Positions 43,330 through 55,431 of a stretch of DNA of 64,000 nt are shown piece after piece. Both the position numbers and the translations under genes were made by a program. Origin of the DNA: Anodontia alba (lineage: Eukaryota; Mollusca; Bivalvia; Lucinida; Lucinidae); assembly GCA_964016985.1 (NCBI GenBank), contig OZ024836.1:38312803-38376802 (forward strand). The letters are read 5' to 3'. Each line of letters opens with the position of its first letter. Position 1 is the stretch's first letter. The notes under the pieces were generated by a model. The model ran no database searches, was not told the DNA's origin, and saw nothing but the letters and a program-made list of their open reading frames with translations.

Positions 43330-44018
43330 AAAATGTCGGAAAATCTACAAAGTATAATTTTTCCCCTTAACTAATGTATCGTAATCAGATTACATCGAAA
43401 ATAAAATACAAAAAGAAGACAAGTAGGTGATATTGTAAATTTGATGAAAGTGTTGTAGCTATGTATTTATCTTATCCATAACCGTAAACTTATCGTTTTC
43501 ATTTGAAAGCCTACGACTGCCGTGAACAAACCGTTTTTGCGATAATAATCTATATGTTAGTCTGGGATTTAATCTAATATCTTTCTCTATTCCGACAATG
43601 TAAACCATTTTATTGTTGAACTGTCTAAATGTGTAGACACTGTTTCATTACGGAACAAAGAAACAGTAACAATGCTAGAATGGTGTGAAGCAAGTATAGT
43701 AAAAAAAAAATCAAAAAGGTTGCCTTTTGAAGCCAGGAAACACAAAATAACTTGGTTTTAATAGCTTAATTTGACAGGTTAGGGTACTTTTGCGTCCAGG
43801 TAAAGAGTAATACAATGAAGCTCTCCCCAAAATGTGTCTGTAACCAATCTAAGGCAGGAAACACATATCATAACAAAGCTTGCAAATGATTTCATATCCC
43901 GGTAGACCATCTGTGACAGTGCCTTCAATGTTCATACATACGAGTTGTCACAGAATGTTGTCAGCAATACATATCGTATACGTAGATATTGCGTACTTTT
44001 CCATGGAAAAGTACATAT
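43330..44018. other. Unassigned, with family F fragment
   Basis: 43710-43830 ('ggttgccttttgaagccagg' and 'cacaaaataacttggtttta') matches family F. No gene was found. Confidence 0.45.
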
Positions 44019-44297
44019 CATCACGAAAACATGCCTATATAATATTGACCCCCTTAAACCCCTCTTTTATATAGTAAAACTGGGGTTTACAGGGGTATAC
44101 ATTATTTTTCTTATTTCTGTCTAAAAACATAGATTGTGGGTACTCGTTAGAACCGCCTCGCCGAGGTGGTTCTAACGAGTACCCACAATCTATGTTTTGA
44201 CCAGAAGTATGAGAAATATCCGAATTTTTATGTGAAAATTTTCATTTTTTGGTGATTAAAATGTTCAGTATATTTGAATAGGCGTGTTTTCGTAATG
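44019..44297 (-). mobile_element. HP280 copy
   Basis: A complete reversed copy. The hairpin is nearly perfect, with one mismatch at GCCGAGGTGG. Confidence 0.92.
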
Positions 44298-44329
44298 TGG
44301 AGATGCAGAGGAAAGGTCACAATCACGGG

Positions 44330-45446
44330 AAACATTCCAATACACCAAATAAGGACCATTTTTATGGTTTTATATGTGGCATTTTAGTGTTGCCATTATA
44401 TATTCATTGTTTCTCCTTCTTTTGATGACTCGGAAATGCTGTGATTCTTGATTATGACATTTCCTGGGTATCTTCACATATTTTAAGGATCAGTCATGGG
44501 TGTGAGCGGTAGATTGAAAAATCCGTCCCGAGGATCACCATCTGGCATCACGAGGCTTGCAAAAAAACTTCTTTCTTATACAAGGAAGGAATACTACACA
44601 TACGGTAGAGGGCATCTGAATAAGGATAATTAAAAAAAAAGAAAAATAAAAAATAAATAAATAAATAAATAAAAAAATGGAAAAAAAAATAAATAGAAGT
44701 TACATCGCTTCATATAATTAAATCATATTAAACAGTCATACTGATAAGTAACTGGTGTACAAATCTTTAGTTAACAATAGTAAGCATGATATTTGAAAGT
44801 GTTAATGATACTTACGAAAATAGTCTAGCATCATAATTAAAAGACAAAAAATGAAATATTACCCAATTACACATAAATTGCTCTTAGCAACTCGTCAGTT
44901 CTGTTTTCAAGAAACAGGTCTATAAACGTACCAAACTCATAATGAATTTTGTCGGCATAACAGAGTATATATATATACACACACACTCTGTTAATTGATT
45001 CCCAAAAACTAAAGAAAAGTGAGACAGGATAAGAATGATTTACAATACTTACTGTTTGTAGGAAATAATACAACGGCAAAACAAATTTGCATTTATGCGT
45101 GTTTAGTTACCCAGAATGAATGAACAATAATTACACATACATATATTCTGTGTAACTTTTTGTTTGTGTTTCGTGCGCATGCGTACGCATTCTGTAGTAT
45201 TGTCATTACAAGTCATCATGCTCATCTGACTGAATGGGGTATTTATTTCACATTTGATTCCGTTATCCAAAAAAAACTGGCTGTTTGTATGAAGACTTTA
45301 AAGTACAAAACATAAATTTACCTGAATTGTTGTCGACCTTCAAAAAAAGTAAAAGACAATATTTTACCTGGGCTTTTGTCGATCTTAATGAGTCTGGATA
45401 CCCTTGGTAGATAGTCCTCCATTATCTATACAAGGGATACGACTTT
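44330..45446. other. Unassigned, with G2 fragment and (AAAT)n
   Basis: 44330-44490 carries G2 wording ('ttatatgtggcattttag', 'gatgactcggaaatgctgtg', 'tgacatttcctggg'). An A-rich and AAAT-like run is at about 44630-44695. No gene was found. Confidence 0.45.
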
Positions 45447-45480
45447 CATCACGAAAACATACCTTTATAATTTTGAAAAG
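45447..45480 (-). mobile_element. HP280 end fragment
   Basis: 'catcacgaaaacataccttt' plus 'ataattttga' matches the left 33 bp of a reversed copy. Nothing else of the element follows. Confidence 0.65.
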
Positions 45481-45536
45481 CTAGCTTAAGCCCCCACTCC
45501 ACACGCCCACCACCAAAGTCATTTTATTTATGACTA

Positions 45537-46930
45537 ACCGTTCCAAGGAGGTTTTTTCCTTGTAGTACTTTTGTTTAGTTATTCTGTAGTGTTTTACTTA
45601 TAATGTCTTTTTCTTTTCATTTAACAATTATGCAAGTATATTCAGATAAGTTTGGGTAACTAAATTGCCACCTTTTCTTGGGGAAAAAAGCTGGCAACTC
45701 TGCTTGCCATCTGTTCTTAGTGTGGCTGTTTAATTATGTTTGCTGTGTTTCCCTTTTTTGTTGAAAACTTGATGTGGATCTGATTGTATCAGTTCCTGAG
45801 TTTACTTTACTTATTTACTTGTAGCTGACTGAAATATTCCTGGTGACATATGTGGTACTTCATAACAGGTCGTTTTCCCCCTTAACCCCCACCCCACCCC
45901 ACTCCCCCACGGCCCCAACTCATCGGTGTATACTACAATAACATGACTGATGTCACTAGGAATGCCAAAGTTGCTTACTTTCCTCCAATACCAGATCACA
46001 GTTGCAGCTAATGAGCTAAAAGAGTTCAATTTTTTTTCGATATGTAAATTTATCAGTGTTGCCAACCCTTATTAACTAATGACTCTGGAAGTCTGGATTC
46101 CGGTACAAATTCCTTTGTGTTTTGAAAGAATACTTTCAAGCTTACCTGGTTATTTCACAGAATGTTTAACTTCAATTTTCATTCAAAACAAAAAAAACAA
46201 AAAAAAAAACAAAAAAAAAAAAACAAGTAACAAAAATCATTTATTGCTGTAGAAAATGTTTTATCAAGGTTCTATTTCTACGACTATCAGCTAAACAAGG
46301 CGCCCGGAACATAAACATCAAGGTATCAATCGAACATAACGCAACTGCTCTTTCAGATAAATTTGAAGGAAGACAGGATTTGCAGTGATAAATCATGTAA
46401 AATTATACGCTGCTGTTAACGTTAAGAAAACACATTTGCCTGAAAAAATGTTTTAAAAACCTTTCCGAGTGATTATTCCATTTTCGTAGGCAGAATTAGA
46501 CTGCAAATGAAAGATTCCACATTTTGCAGCACGAATATATCCTTTATTGCAAATCATACCTGAGACGCATTGTCGAAAAAAAAAAAAAAAAAATAAAACA
46601 TTATCCGAATCAGCGAATCCGAATCTTTGCACTGTGATGCGTTTCTCTTTGGTTTGACTGTTACGAGTCAACCAGTGTTTTATGGAGTAGCAGGAATCCT
46701 GATTAGACTGCGCGAACTGGTTGCATGGCATTGATTGTTATTCGCATTTTGTGTGAACTCTTGCTTTCCGATTTTCAACATCATTAATGGAGACATAAAT
46801 AAACATTGCAGAGAAAAAAAAATGTGCATTTGGCAAGTTTACAATTTACCCAACATAGTACACTTGCTTAACCTTTCGTACTCTTTGGGCTAATTCAGCA
46901 GGCGACATTTTTGACGTATTTTGTCTTATT
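45537..46930. other. Unassigned; possible diverged family G head
   Basis: 'aaccgttccaaggaggtttt' at 45537 resembles the CCGTTCTAAGGCGGT head of family G, but the text after it does not clearly match. A-rich runs are at 46190-46225 and 46577-46593. No gene was found. Confidence 0.4.
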
Positions 46931-46936
46931 TTTGCC

Positions 46937-47022
46937 GAAAAATAGGCTTGACATTTCATGCAAATTGTCTCCTTCGGTCTTTAGGAGACAATTTGCATTA
47001 AATGACAAAGTCTATTTTCTGG
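46937..47022. repeat. Fold-back hairpin (ATTTCATG family), second copy
   Basis: 'catgcaaattgtctcc' faces 'ggagacaatttgcatt' around a short TTCGGTCTTTA loop, with outer AAAATAGGCTTGACATTT and GACAAAGTCTATTTT words. Related to 13912-13970. Confidence 0.75.
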
Positions 47023-47024
47023 GA

Positions 47025-47510
47025 CCAATAAGAAACATATTTCAAATAGTTGTCTGCTGAATTTTTACCCAGCATGCAGAGCGTAAAGGATATCATTCCG
47101 CCATTCCGAAAAAAAATGTAGCCATATGTATCACATCGGAAATGATGTTTATGTACTTTTCCGAGTACACACAGCTGTATAATAGACAAAAAAACTCACT
47201 GAAACTGTTAGTATACTGATGATGGAAGTATAATCCATTGATTAATGTCATCGCATTTCAAAGGTATTTACTACCTTTGCACTCGGAATACCTTCTACAA
47301 AGGGTTTATTCTAAAGGAAAAAAAAGCTTCTAGCCAGGAACCTCATCCTTGTTTCATCACAGTGTTTTGATTTGGTTTGATTTTTTTTCTGTGATGTTAT
47401 TAAGTTAGAGAGCCTCTATGCGAGATAAACAATCGTTTTGTATTTTTACAATATTTGAACCTAGGGTGAAGATTACGTACCGATAAAATCTATTAAAACC
47501 TGATAGTGTT
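47025..47510. other. Unassigned; partial family C
   Basis: 47283-47335 ('ataccttctacaaagggttt') resembles family C. No gene was found. Confidence 0.4.
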
Positions 47511-47511
47511 A

Positions 47512-47595
47512 ACTCTTGGCCGTTCTAAGGCGGTAGTTCTGGGTTTGTTGTTGTTTTTTTTGTGTGGCCTTGTGGCTGCTTTCCCCATGTTTTGT
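47512..47595 (+). repeat. Family G head fragment
   Basis: 'ggccgttctaaggcggtagt' begins the segment. The HP280 copy at 47599 follows immediately, so the rest of G is cut off. Confidence 0.6.
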
Positions 47596-47598
47596 CCT

Positions 47599-47879
47599 CA
47601 TCACGAAAACACGCCTATATAATTTTGACCCCCTTAAAACCCACTTTTATATTTAGTAAAACTGGGGTTTACAGGGGTATACATTATTTTTCCTATTACT
47701 GCATAAAACGTAGATTGTTGGTACTCGTTAGAACCGCCTCGCCGAGGCGGTTCTAATGAGTACTCACAATCTATGGTTTGAGCAGAAATATAAAAAATAT
47801 CAGAGTTTTTTACCTGAAAAATTTCAGTTTTTTGGACATGAAATTTTCCATATATTTGAATAGGTGTGTTTTCGTAATG
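47599..47879 (-). mobile_element. HP280 copy
   Basis: A complete reversed copy of 281 bp. Both hairpin arms carry small differences (TTGTTGGTACTCG against ATGAGTACTCAC). Confidence 0.9.
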
Positions 47880-48435
47880 TGTTCATTTAGTTATCGTTAT
47901 GTTCAGCGGAGCCTGTCTAACAATGCAATTGCATAGTTAGGGAAGATGGAGTTAGTTGTTTTGTGTTTTTTGACTTGTGGTGTGTGTCTGTCATGGTTTG
48001 TTTGCTATTCCTTTTGGTGCCTTTGGTAGGCTATGTTCTCTTCAGTCCGCGCTGGACGTACATGTAGGAAATGCTGTACCTAGGTGCATTTGACCACACC
48101 TCGCTTCTACATGTAACATCTATAACAGTAGATTTACACAGAGAAACCTTTAAACAGTTTGAACACCATATGGTCTCCATTTATTTGATATATTACAAAA
48201 TAATGATAGGTTATTCTGAACGTCAGTAATCTGTTGAATTTTAAATTAAGCAGGATGAAAATGAGACTATGATAGTTAAATGTCTTTATTAAATCAAACA
48301 TTTCTAATAGTATCTTCATATACCACAGCTGAGCCCGTTAACTACTTGTTAGAATTCTGAAAAATACAAAAACTAAAAAAAAAACAAAAAAAAAAAAAAC
48401 GCTGAAACATATTTAAGAGGGTTGGATCCCATTAA
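47880..48435. other. Unassigned AT-rich sequence
   Basis: No gene or recognised family. An A-rich run is near 48374-48402. Confidence 0.4.
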
Positions 48436-48436
48436 T

Positions 48437-48612
48437 GGGACACAACTCTATCAAAACTGTTTTCATTCCTTCTGAAACGCCGTTTGCACTAAATTGAACA
48501 AGTTTGCTCCCCGTTTGATAACACATATTTTCTTTTTAGTGTAGACCTTTCTCCCAAAAGTGTTTGATGTGCAGAAAAGCAAATATGAAGCTACAAAAAG
48601 TGTCTTCTTTTA
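48437..48612. repeat. Family C palindromic repeat, copy
   Basis: 'gggacacaactctatcaaaa', 'catt.ccttctgaaacgcc', 'gtttgctccccgttt', 'tagtgtagacctttctccca' and 'gctacaaaaagtgtcttc'. Confidence 0.55.
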
Positions 48613-48614
48613 AT

Positions 48615-49150
48615 GAACTGAAGCACAGCTAAGTGTATTCAGTCCCCTTAAACATACTTTGCGAAAAGAGGAAAAATGCCCTAATACCACGAACCAGCAA
48701 ATGCCAGATGAGTCTTCTCTGGTCGTTAACATTTACAATAGAAACCACTGATTTTGTGAGTTGGCTTTAATTGTCCTGATCGGACTGTGCGAATACACAC
48801 ATTGTTCTAGGTCATCGTTTCTTTGATAAGCCATAAGAACCTTTTCTTACGATAGGTTATAAACTATTTTGAGGGAACATTTCCGCTGCAAAAAAACACA
48901 TTTCAGGTAGTACAATGACTCCGAATCTATTTAAGTTCTTAAGGTTGATAAGAACTGTTATTACAACTAGAATAAATAGGTAATCAGTCTAAAACATGCC
49001 TGCACTTGTCAGAGAAAATCTCACAGTTTTGTGTATTAATCATTATTGAGTAGAGTGAAAACCGAGGTAGATTATAAATGGAAAACTGTTTGCAAACGTT
49101 TGCCAACAACAGCATGCTAAAATTTAGAATTAGTCCGACGGCCAAGCTTT
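48615..49150. other. Unassigned AT-rich sequence
   Basis: No gene or repeat was recognised. Confidence 0.4.
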
Positions 49151-49151
49151 T

Positions 49152-49260
49152 CCCAGCAAACACAAGACTTTGCTGCAACGTCGTCACAACGTCGCTGCAA
49201 CATCACAACGTTGCAGCGACATTGTAACGACGTTGTTGCGACGTTGTGTATTTGCTGGGT
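49152..49260. repeat. Fold-back family K, complete copy
   Basis: The 109-bp segment has ends 'cccagcaaacacaa' and 'gtatttgctggg'. Inside, 'gcaacgtcgtcacaacgtcg' faces 'cgacgttgttgcgacgttg', giving a nearly continuous inverted repeat. Confidence 0.8.
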
Positions 49261-49416
49261 TCACTGTTGTTTATATTTTGCACGATGCGGATCTGTTTTG
49301 AGGCCCAATTTAGATATCTGTAATTTATCATTCACAGTTGTTTATTTTCATTTGACCCCCCAATCTATGATAAGTCTGAACGTTGTTTTTTTTTCAAAAC
49401 GTGGCGGGTCTTTCAG

Positions 49417-49540
49417 CTTCAGCAGTTGCCTGCACTCTTATGCCGCGCATGATGACATATGCATCAAGATTCAATGACCTTCAGCAGTTCCCTGCACTCT
49501 TACGCCGCACATGATGACATATGCATCAAGATTCAATGAA
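49417..49540. repeat. Direct tandem duplication, 62-bp unit
   Basis: 'cttcagcagttgcctgcact' begins at 49417 and 'cttcagcagttccctgcact' at 49479. The remaining text ('atgatgacatatgcatcaag') is repeated with three or four changes. Confidence 0.92.
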
Positions 49541-49956
49541 CTAACCTAAATGACTCCAGTTATTTTCCAAGTTTTGGTTCACTCCGAACTGTCAAACTTA
49601 CCTCCGGCCTGTACTCAAGTAATAGACGCATTATTTAGTGTATTTTTTTTTCTTCTTCATTATTTCGACTATAGCAGATCTCTAGATAGGGGAGTTCTGG
49701 GCTAGTGTTAGCTGCTTTGACAATGGAATGCTTTCATTTTAACGCCAGTAAAGACACTTCTTAAAATCTGTTAAAACATCAATAACTAGAGGCCTATTGG
49801 CCACAACAGCCCACCTGAGTAAATGACTGAAGAACTATAGAACCTCAATTCAGGATTTTAGACTTTCAGTTGCCTTGGAAAAAAAAGTATGCATAATTGG
49901 TGACTACTGAACACACATTTCAAAAAAAGATTATGTCAAAGGACATGTAATGACTT

Positions 49957-49999
49957 TTGTTTTGTTTGTTTTAGAGTTTTACGGCCCATCGACACATTT
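49957..49999 (-). mobile_element. SINE 3' tail fragment
   Basis: On the minus strand the text reads 'gatgggccgtaaaactctaa' followed by AACAAACAAAACAAAA, the same ending as the SINEs at 7241 and 29995. The rest of the SINE is not recognisable. Confidence 0.55.
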
Positions 50000-50004
50000 T
50001 GGCC

Positions 50005-51390
50005 CATGACTATCTTGCAAAACGAAAAAAGAAAAAAAATATGGTGCGCTTCTAAGAAATGATCATACTGTCAATCAATGTTTAAGTGCGTCAAAATCCA
50101 TGACTCCAGGGTACGTGATTAATTTGACAGAATCTACCGTGAAGGACGAGGAGCTGCTGAGCCTGATATTACATAGGTAGATCCATCTGCGGTTGGTGTA
50201 CATAACGAGAACAGTGATGATATCTGGTTAACCTGTACTTATTCCCTCACCCGTGTTTTATGTTAAGCCATGCATATGCGAGATATATTATGCTAGCTAA
50301 TATTTGCAATGAGTATGCGCGTCAATGTCTTAAGCATATTAAGAGAAAGACCTTTAACTGAATATTCTGGCTATTTGGTACCAGCGATTTTTTTTCTTCG
50401 CCGTTTAGTAAGACCAAACTATACGCAAAATAGTTAGAACCCGTCTAAATGTTTTATTAAAATCTATTTCCTTTTAAGTATTAATCGCTTTTCTGGTTGA
50501 GTTTTATCTCTTTTTTTCCCCCATATATTTCAATAAAAAAAACTATAAATTATCCTAGTTGCGGAAGCATAATTTCATTTGAGAGCGAAATTAGCTGTTA
50601 TTTTAACAATAATTATAATTTCCTGATACAAATGTGTCTGCGCGCTTTTGCATGCTTTCCAGCTCTTCTTAATAACACCTTGGGGTCCCAAACCTAACTG
50701 CCTTACTCGAGGACTGGGCGCACCAATCTTTTATAAGTTCCCCTTTAATGTATTGATGAATTTTCGTACTTGCTGAAGAATGATTTTATTCGAGGGCGAA
50801 ATCGGAATGGAAGCGAAAGATCTCGTTAATTGTATACCGAAAACAGGCTATAATTGGATAAAACATTTTATTCTATTCTATTTGTTTTAAGATTCTATGA
50901 CAACAGTTTTGTTAGTAACTTCAGTTTAAGCTAGGTTCGGTATATTTCCCGTATTGGATACGTGATTAGCACAACTCCTTAATATGCGGCTTGTCGGTGC
51001 GACCCGCAATGTGACAAGAGCAACTTGTCGCTATTTGTGCTAATAATGGGTTGTGGTACGTAAAACAAGTAAGGATTATCGTCCAGTGCCTTTCTGTGAT
51101 CCGGTAGCGTCCATGGAAGACGCTGGACGATACGTCTTTGGTCGCAATAATCATTATGACTGTACTTTAAAAGAATGACACTGAATGCGAGCATTTAGTA
51201 TGATGAATTTTAAACTCAAGCAAATATTTGAATTCCTTACACTGATCATGAAACAGCGCTTTGCATTTCATTTATTTTTGCAGTCGAAGGGTTTCCTTCA
51301 AGAACAGTTTTGTGTACTCTCCTTCTACTTCCCTACAAAAGCTATAAACAAGAAGAAAAATGAATGTTTGTCGTCTGCTAGTTCCCTTTC
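50005..51390. other. Unassigned, with low-copy family H
   Basis: At 50990-51105, reversed, the words 'gtaccacaacccattatta' and 'gcacaaatagcgacaag' match 52374-52472. At 51105-51126 'agcgtccatggaagacgct' is a short near-palindrome. No gene was found. Confidence 0.4.
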
Positions 51391-51391
51391 A

Positions 51392-51669
51392 CATCACGAA
51401 AACACGCCTGTGTAGTTTTGACCCCTTAAACACCACTTTTATACAATAAAACTGGGGTTTGCAGGGGTGTACATTAATTTTCTTATTTCTGCTCAAAATT
51501 ATAAATTGTGGGTACTCGTTAGAACCGCCTCGCCGAGGCGATTCTAACAAGTACCCAAAATCTATATTTTGAGCAGAAATATGAAAACTACCAGAATTTT
51601 TTATCTGAAAGTTTTCATTTTTTGGTGGTAAAATTCTCAACATATTTGAATAGGCGTGTTTCCGTAATA
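51392..51669 (-). mobile_element. HP280 copy
   Basis: A reversed copy. The final G of the terminal repeat has changed and the hairpin arms carry a few unmatched changes (GGCGATTCTAACAAGT). Confidence 0.88.
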
Positions 51670-51890
51670 GGTATGCTATATATCTACATGACCTGTGATC
51701 CCGAAATCAGCAAAACTGATATTTTGAGGTTAATAGCCTAATTAACTTGCTCAATAAAAAACAACGTAGGCACGTTAGCGACAAACTGGTTGTTAATTAG
51801 TTTAAAATTTTCGGCTAACTCGAAATTTAAAACTATTTAAGAATCTGCACTAATTATAGTTCGTATTAGTCCCACCCGCTCCCCCTCCCC

Positions 51891-52036
51891 AGCGATTCTA
51901 ACGAGTATTCACAGTCTATGTTTTGAGCAGAAAAATGAAAAAAAAAAAAAATATATATCTGAGATTTTTATCTGAAAATTTTCAGTTTTTGGAGGTGAAA
52001 TTTTCTATATATTTGAATAAGCATGTTTTCGTAATA
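51891..52036 (-). mobile_element. HP280 half element, one arm only
   Basis: It starts within the hairpin at 'agcgattctaacgagtattc' and continues to the end 'gcatgttttcgtaat'. The complete other half (left end and first arm) is absent. The break is within the hairpin centre. Confidence 0.85.
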
Positions 52037-52039
52037 TAA

Positions 52040-52765
52040 CCTTACGAAACAGTTTGCTGATTTCAAGATAGCAAGGTCATCTAAATATATACATGTAGCA
52101 TGCTGAAGATAGATATAAGACGACAAAACATACATTAATGTTTATCAGTAGTTTTGTTAGGAGAAGAGAAAAGGAATACCCACTTGAAACTGTATCCAAA
52201 GGAATGCCAAAGGAATGGCTTCAAATGCTAATGAAAATGAAATGCTAATCCCTATTGTATAATAAAGGTAAGACAGAAATGAAATGTCTGCTCGAGTTTA
52301 AAATTCAGCAAATGTTTGCTACCAGTTATATTGTTATTTATCTCTGCATGTGGTGGATTTAATTGATTCCGAATCGTTACCGGATTTGCGGCATGGGGAC
52401 TCAAGTTGTCCCTATATTGACTATATTGTTTTATGTACCACAGTGCATTTATTGCACAAATAGCGACAATATGAATTCAAGTATTTTAACATTTAATACG
52501 CTTAGCAGATCTGTAGAAGAGGACATTCTAGAACTGATTTTGTTTTTTTACGTAGAAAAAAGGTTTGGCATTTCACGCCAATCGTCTTCTGGGCAGAAGA
52601 AATAAAACAAAACAAAGTTCAAAGTGTCGCAATTGTTAGTGTGATGAGTGTTTTAAGGGCTAAGCAGTTTTATTGTTTAGCATAATCTAATATCAAATAT
52701 ATCGACTGCAAATCGAACAGATAGATAGATGAAATATTATTCGGATCCGAAAAGGAAGATTCAAC
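52040..52765. other. Unassigned, with family H and fold-back half-copy
   Basis: 52374-52472 is the second family H copy ('gtaccacagtgcatttattg'). 52550-52605 ('ggtttggcatttcacgccaa') is half of the 13912-type hairpin. No gene was found. Confidence 0.4.
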
Positions 52766-52769
52766 GTAT

Positions 52770-52992
52770 GATTCTTTTTAGTGGAGATTGATCCTGAAAT
52801 ATTTTCTACGATCATTCTCTCCCTTCCGCTGATTCAAGAAGGGCAGTTGTCAGTTTCTGGCGAAAGAATGTGCACAATACTGGTTAACCGCTTGGAGGAC
52901 TGCCTGCCCAGTAAACGTGTGGTTAGGTAAACTACCGTGCTCGACATGACCCCATTGGGTTGACTGGGCCGTAAAACCTCAACACAAACAAA
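52770..52992 (+). mobile_element. 5'-truncated SINE (7241 family)
   Basis: The body and tail ('ctgattcaagaagggcagtt', 'gtgtggttaggtaaact', 'gggccgtaaaacctcaac') match the two full SINEs. The tRNA-like head is missing, with the break at the 'attctttttagtggagattg' junction. No flanking duplication is evident. Confidence 0.85.
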
Positions 52993-53050
52993 TGAGTAAA
53001 TGCTTGCATAATTGTTTTTCTTTAGCAGTAAATAGAAAATACATAATAAA

Positions 53051-53215
53051 CTTTCAGGGGAAGCAACTCTGTGAACTGTGTTCTCCCACCTTACGAAAAG
53101 AGATCTACGCTAAAAGATAGAAAATATTTCCCTTGAGAGCTTCTCCGCTTTTAGGGTACACCCTTTTATTGCAGAAGGAATTCGGTACTCAAGAAAACAA
53201 ACAGGATGTCCTGTA
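53051..53215. repeat. Family C palindromic repeat, copy
   Basis: One of the best copies. 'ctttcaggggaagcaactct' and 'aagagatctacgctaaaag' at the left face 'cttttagggtacaccctttt' and 'caaacaggatgtcctg' at the right. Confidence 0.7.
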
Positions 53216-53524
53216 AAATGACGTTTAATCTTCCAGGTGTAGTCAGTCCATTTTTACATAAACATATCAGTTTGTTTGTTTTTTTTTATATATATAAACG
53301 AATAGGTATAACTGGCCGGGCTTTGCTTTGTCAGAATAACCTTTACGCTCTTGGGATAGCAAACAGGAATTTCGGTGATGGTATTACGTAGTAAATGCAC
53401 CTGCGTTGTCTTATACAATGACAAGTACAAGGATACAAAACAGTTGAAGGATAACTATTGCAGGAGATTGCATCACTGTATTAAGGAAACGTGACATGCG
53501 TGATAGATTTTCTGCAGTTTTTTA

Positions 53525-53681
53525 CAAGGGAGACAAATTTTGTAACTTCCGGTTTGCTTCCCTGTGGGGCAAAACGGGTTCTACCCTAAAAGTCAATACT
53601 TTACTCACCTAAATTATTCCTTTTAAAGTAGATCCTTTTTCAGAAGGGAAAAATAATTGTAATAGAGTTGCCTCCCCTGAA
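53525..53681. repeat. Family C palindromic repeat, copy
   Basis: 'caagggagacaaattttgta', 'ggttctaccctaaaagtcaa', 'ccttttaaagtagatccttt' and 'agagttgcctcccctga'. The outer ends are inverted (GGGAGACAAATTT against AGAGTTGCCTCCCC). Confidence 0.7.
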
Positions 53682-53880
53682 TATATACTAAAAATAATAA
53701 TGTCAGATTCCTTGGATAAGAAAACCTTTATAGTGTCAAGTTATGGGATAAAGATGCGAAGACGCATCAGTTCTCTGCATTAATAAGTTTAACACAAATA
53801 GACACAGCCCTAATCAAACTCTTCAAGGTGTCTCCCGTTTCGAATTTAAAACCCCTCAGTAGTGTTTCTACTGACAGTTC

Positions 53881-54168
53881 CATTACAAAACAAGCCTATT
53901 CAAATATATAGAAAATTGTACCTCAATAAACCGAAAATTTTCAGATAAAAATTCTGATATGTTTCATATTTCTGCTCAAAACATAGATTGTGAGTACTCG
54001 TTAGAAAAGCCTCAGCGAGGCGGTGCTGAGGCGGTTCTAACGAGTACCCACAATCTATGTTTTTGAGCAGAAATACAAAAGATAATGTATACCTCTGCAA
54101 ACCCCAGTTTTACTATATGAAAGTGGGGTTTAAGGGGGTCAAAATTATATAGGCATGTTTTCGTGATG
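53881..54168 (+). mobile_element. HP280 copy with rearranged hairpin centre
   Basis: Complete ends. The hairpin tip is changed: 'agaaaagcctcagcgaggcg' is followed by 'gtgctgaggcggttct', so the GAGGCGG word appears twice and an inner CCTCAGC/GCTGAGG pair forms a new small palindrome. Confidence 0.9.
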
Positions 54169-54425
54169 CAAGGCGGTTCTTCTGTTGCAGTTCTTCTTTG
54201 TTTGTGCGTCGCTGGTTTTGTATGTTGCGGTTTTTTTATTGTGCGTCGCTGGTTTCATATACGGCGTTTTTTTTGTGCGTCACTGGTTTCATATTGTGTG
54301 TTCGTCATCTATCATTCTTTCGGTGACTCAGGTAGATTATGCTTCATGATTGTTGCATTTCCTGCACATATTGTTGCACCTCAAAGGTTGTCTTCATTTC
54401 CTCGTAGTGTTTCATGCATTGTATA
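54168..54425 (+). repeat. Family G2 copy beside HP280
   Basis: 'aaggcggttcttctgttgca' and 'gttcttctttgtttgtgcgt', then 'ggtgactcaggtagatta' and 'gttgcatttcctgcaca'. The reversed copy at 63540-63695 shares the same order. It starts exactly where the HP280 copy ends. Confidence 0.6.
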
Positions 54426-54429
54426 GTGC

Positions 54430-55145
54430 AATAGTTGTTGAACCTAATTCATTCCTGTAGCAATTAACAAATAATCTTGTCTCGTAAACAAACAACCTAT
54501 TACGCAAATGCGATATAAAGAGATCTATTCAGGTATTTATAAAACATGCCATTACATCTGGACTATTTAACTCATGACATCCATGAAGATAAAAAGATAA
54601 TAATCTACTCCCAAAGAAATTAACCTATATTGTAGAAAGTCATACGTTTGCTTTTAAATGCGATTAAAGTATTTACTATTGCCATTTTATGGAAATGCTT
54701 ACAAATGAGGCCAAATACATGAATGAAGAAATATTTACATCGGCGTCAATGGCATGTTGCTGGAAACTAATCGTTTTATGTAACTATGTCACATAAACTA
54801 CAAACTGTTTCTAACGAAATCTTACCTTAGCACTAAGAAACATTTACGAGTGTACAACATGCTTATGCAATCATGATACAGTGGCTCCCCTAAAGCAGTA
54901 TGATTTCATCTTAAGGTGAAGCATGATGAGAAAGAGGGACCAATATAATCTTAAAAGGAAACTTTAAAGCAGCGTTGCCAAAGAATTCATTTGAGATGAA
55001 AGATTTTTACAAACCATGTATTTGATACAAACTTGAACAAACTCGGATACAAACCAAATACAGTTCCTTATGTTTACATGTACCGATTCCGATACTAATG
55101 TCAATGGCGCTATTTTAAACTCTTAATGGTGTTCTAAAATGCTCA
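54430..55145. other. Unassigned AT-rich sequence
   Basis: No gene or repeat was recognised. Confidence 0.4.
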
Positions 55146-55146
55146 G

Positions 55147-55395
55147 GTGGTGGTCCCGGTGTTAGTCTTACTCTTTGTTGCTTTGTGGTTTATTCTACGA
55201 GGTTCTTGTGTTTTTCAGTCCTTTTAGCATTGTGATTACCTCGCTTGGGGAAGAGAGAGCTAATCTTAATGCTTTTCTTACGTTTGTTCGATGTGTGCTT
55301 GTTTTGATTTGTCGGTTTCCTCTTCCTCTTGGTGTCTGGGAAGGGCTGCGGTTTGTGATTGTGGCACTCCCTGGACTTTTCTCTTACCTTTGTTT
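55147..55395 (+). repeat. Dispersed family G, copy
   Basis: 'ggtggtcccggtgttagtct' and 'gtggtttattctacgagg' lead, after a short deletion, to 'gattacctcgcttggggaag' and 'gtggcactccctggactttt'. The frame is leucine-rich and differs from other copies. Confidence 0.78.
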
Positions 55396-55431
55396 TTACC
55401 TTTTTAAACAATATATTTCTAACAGAAAATA

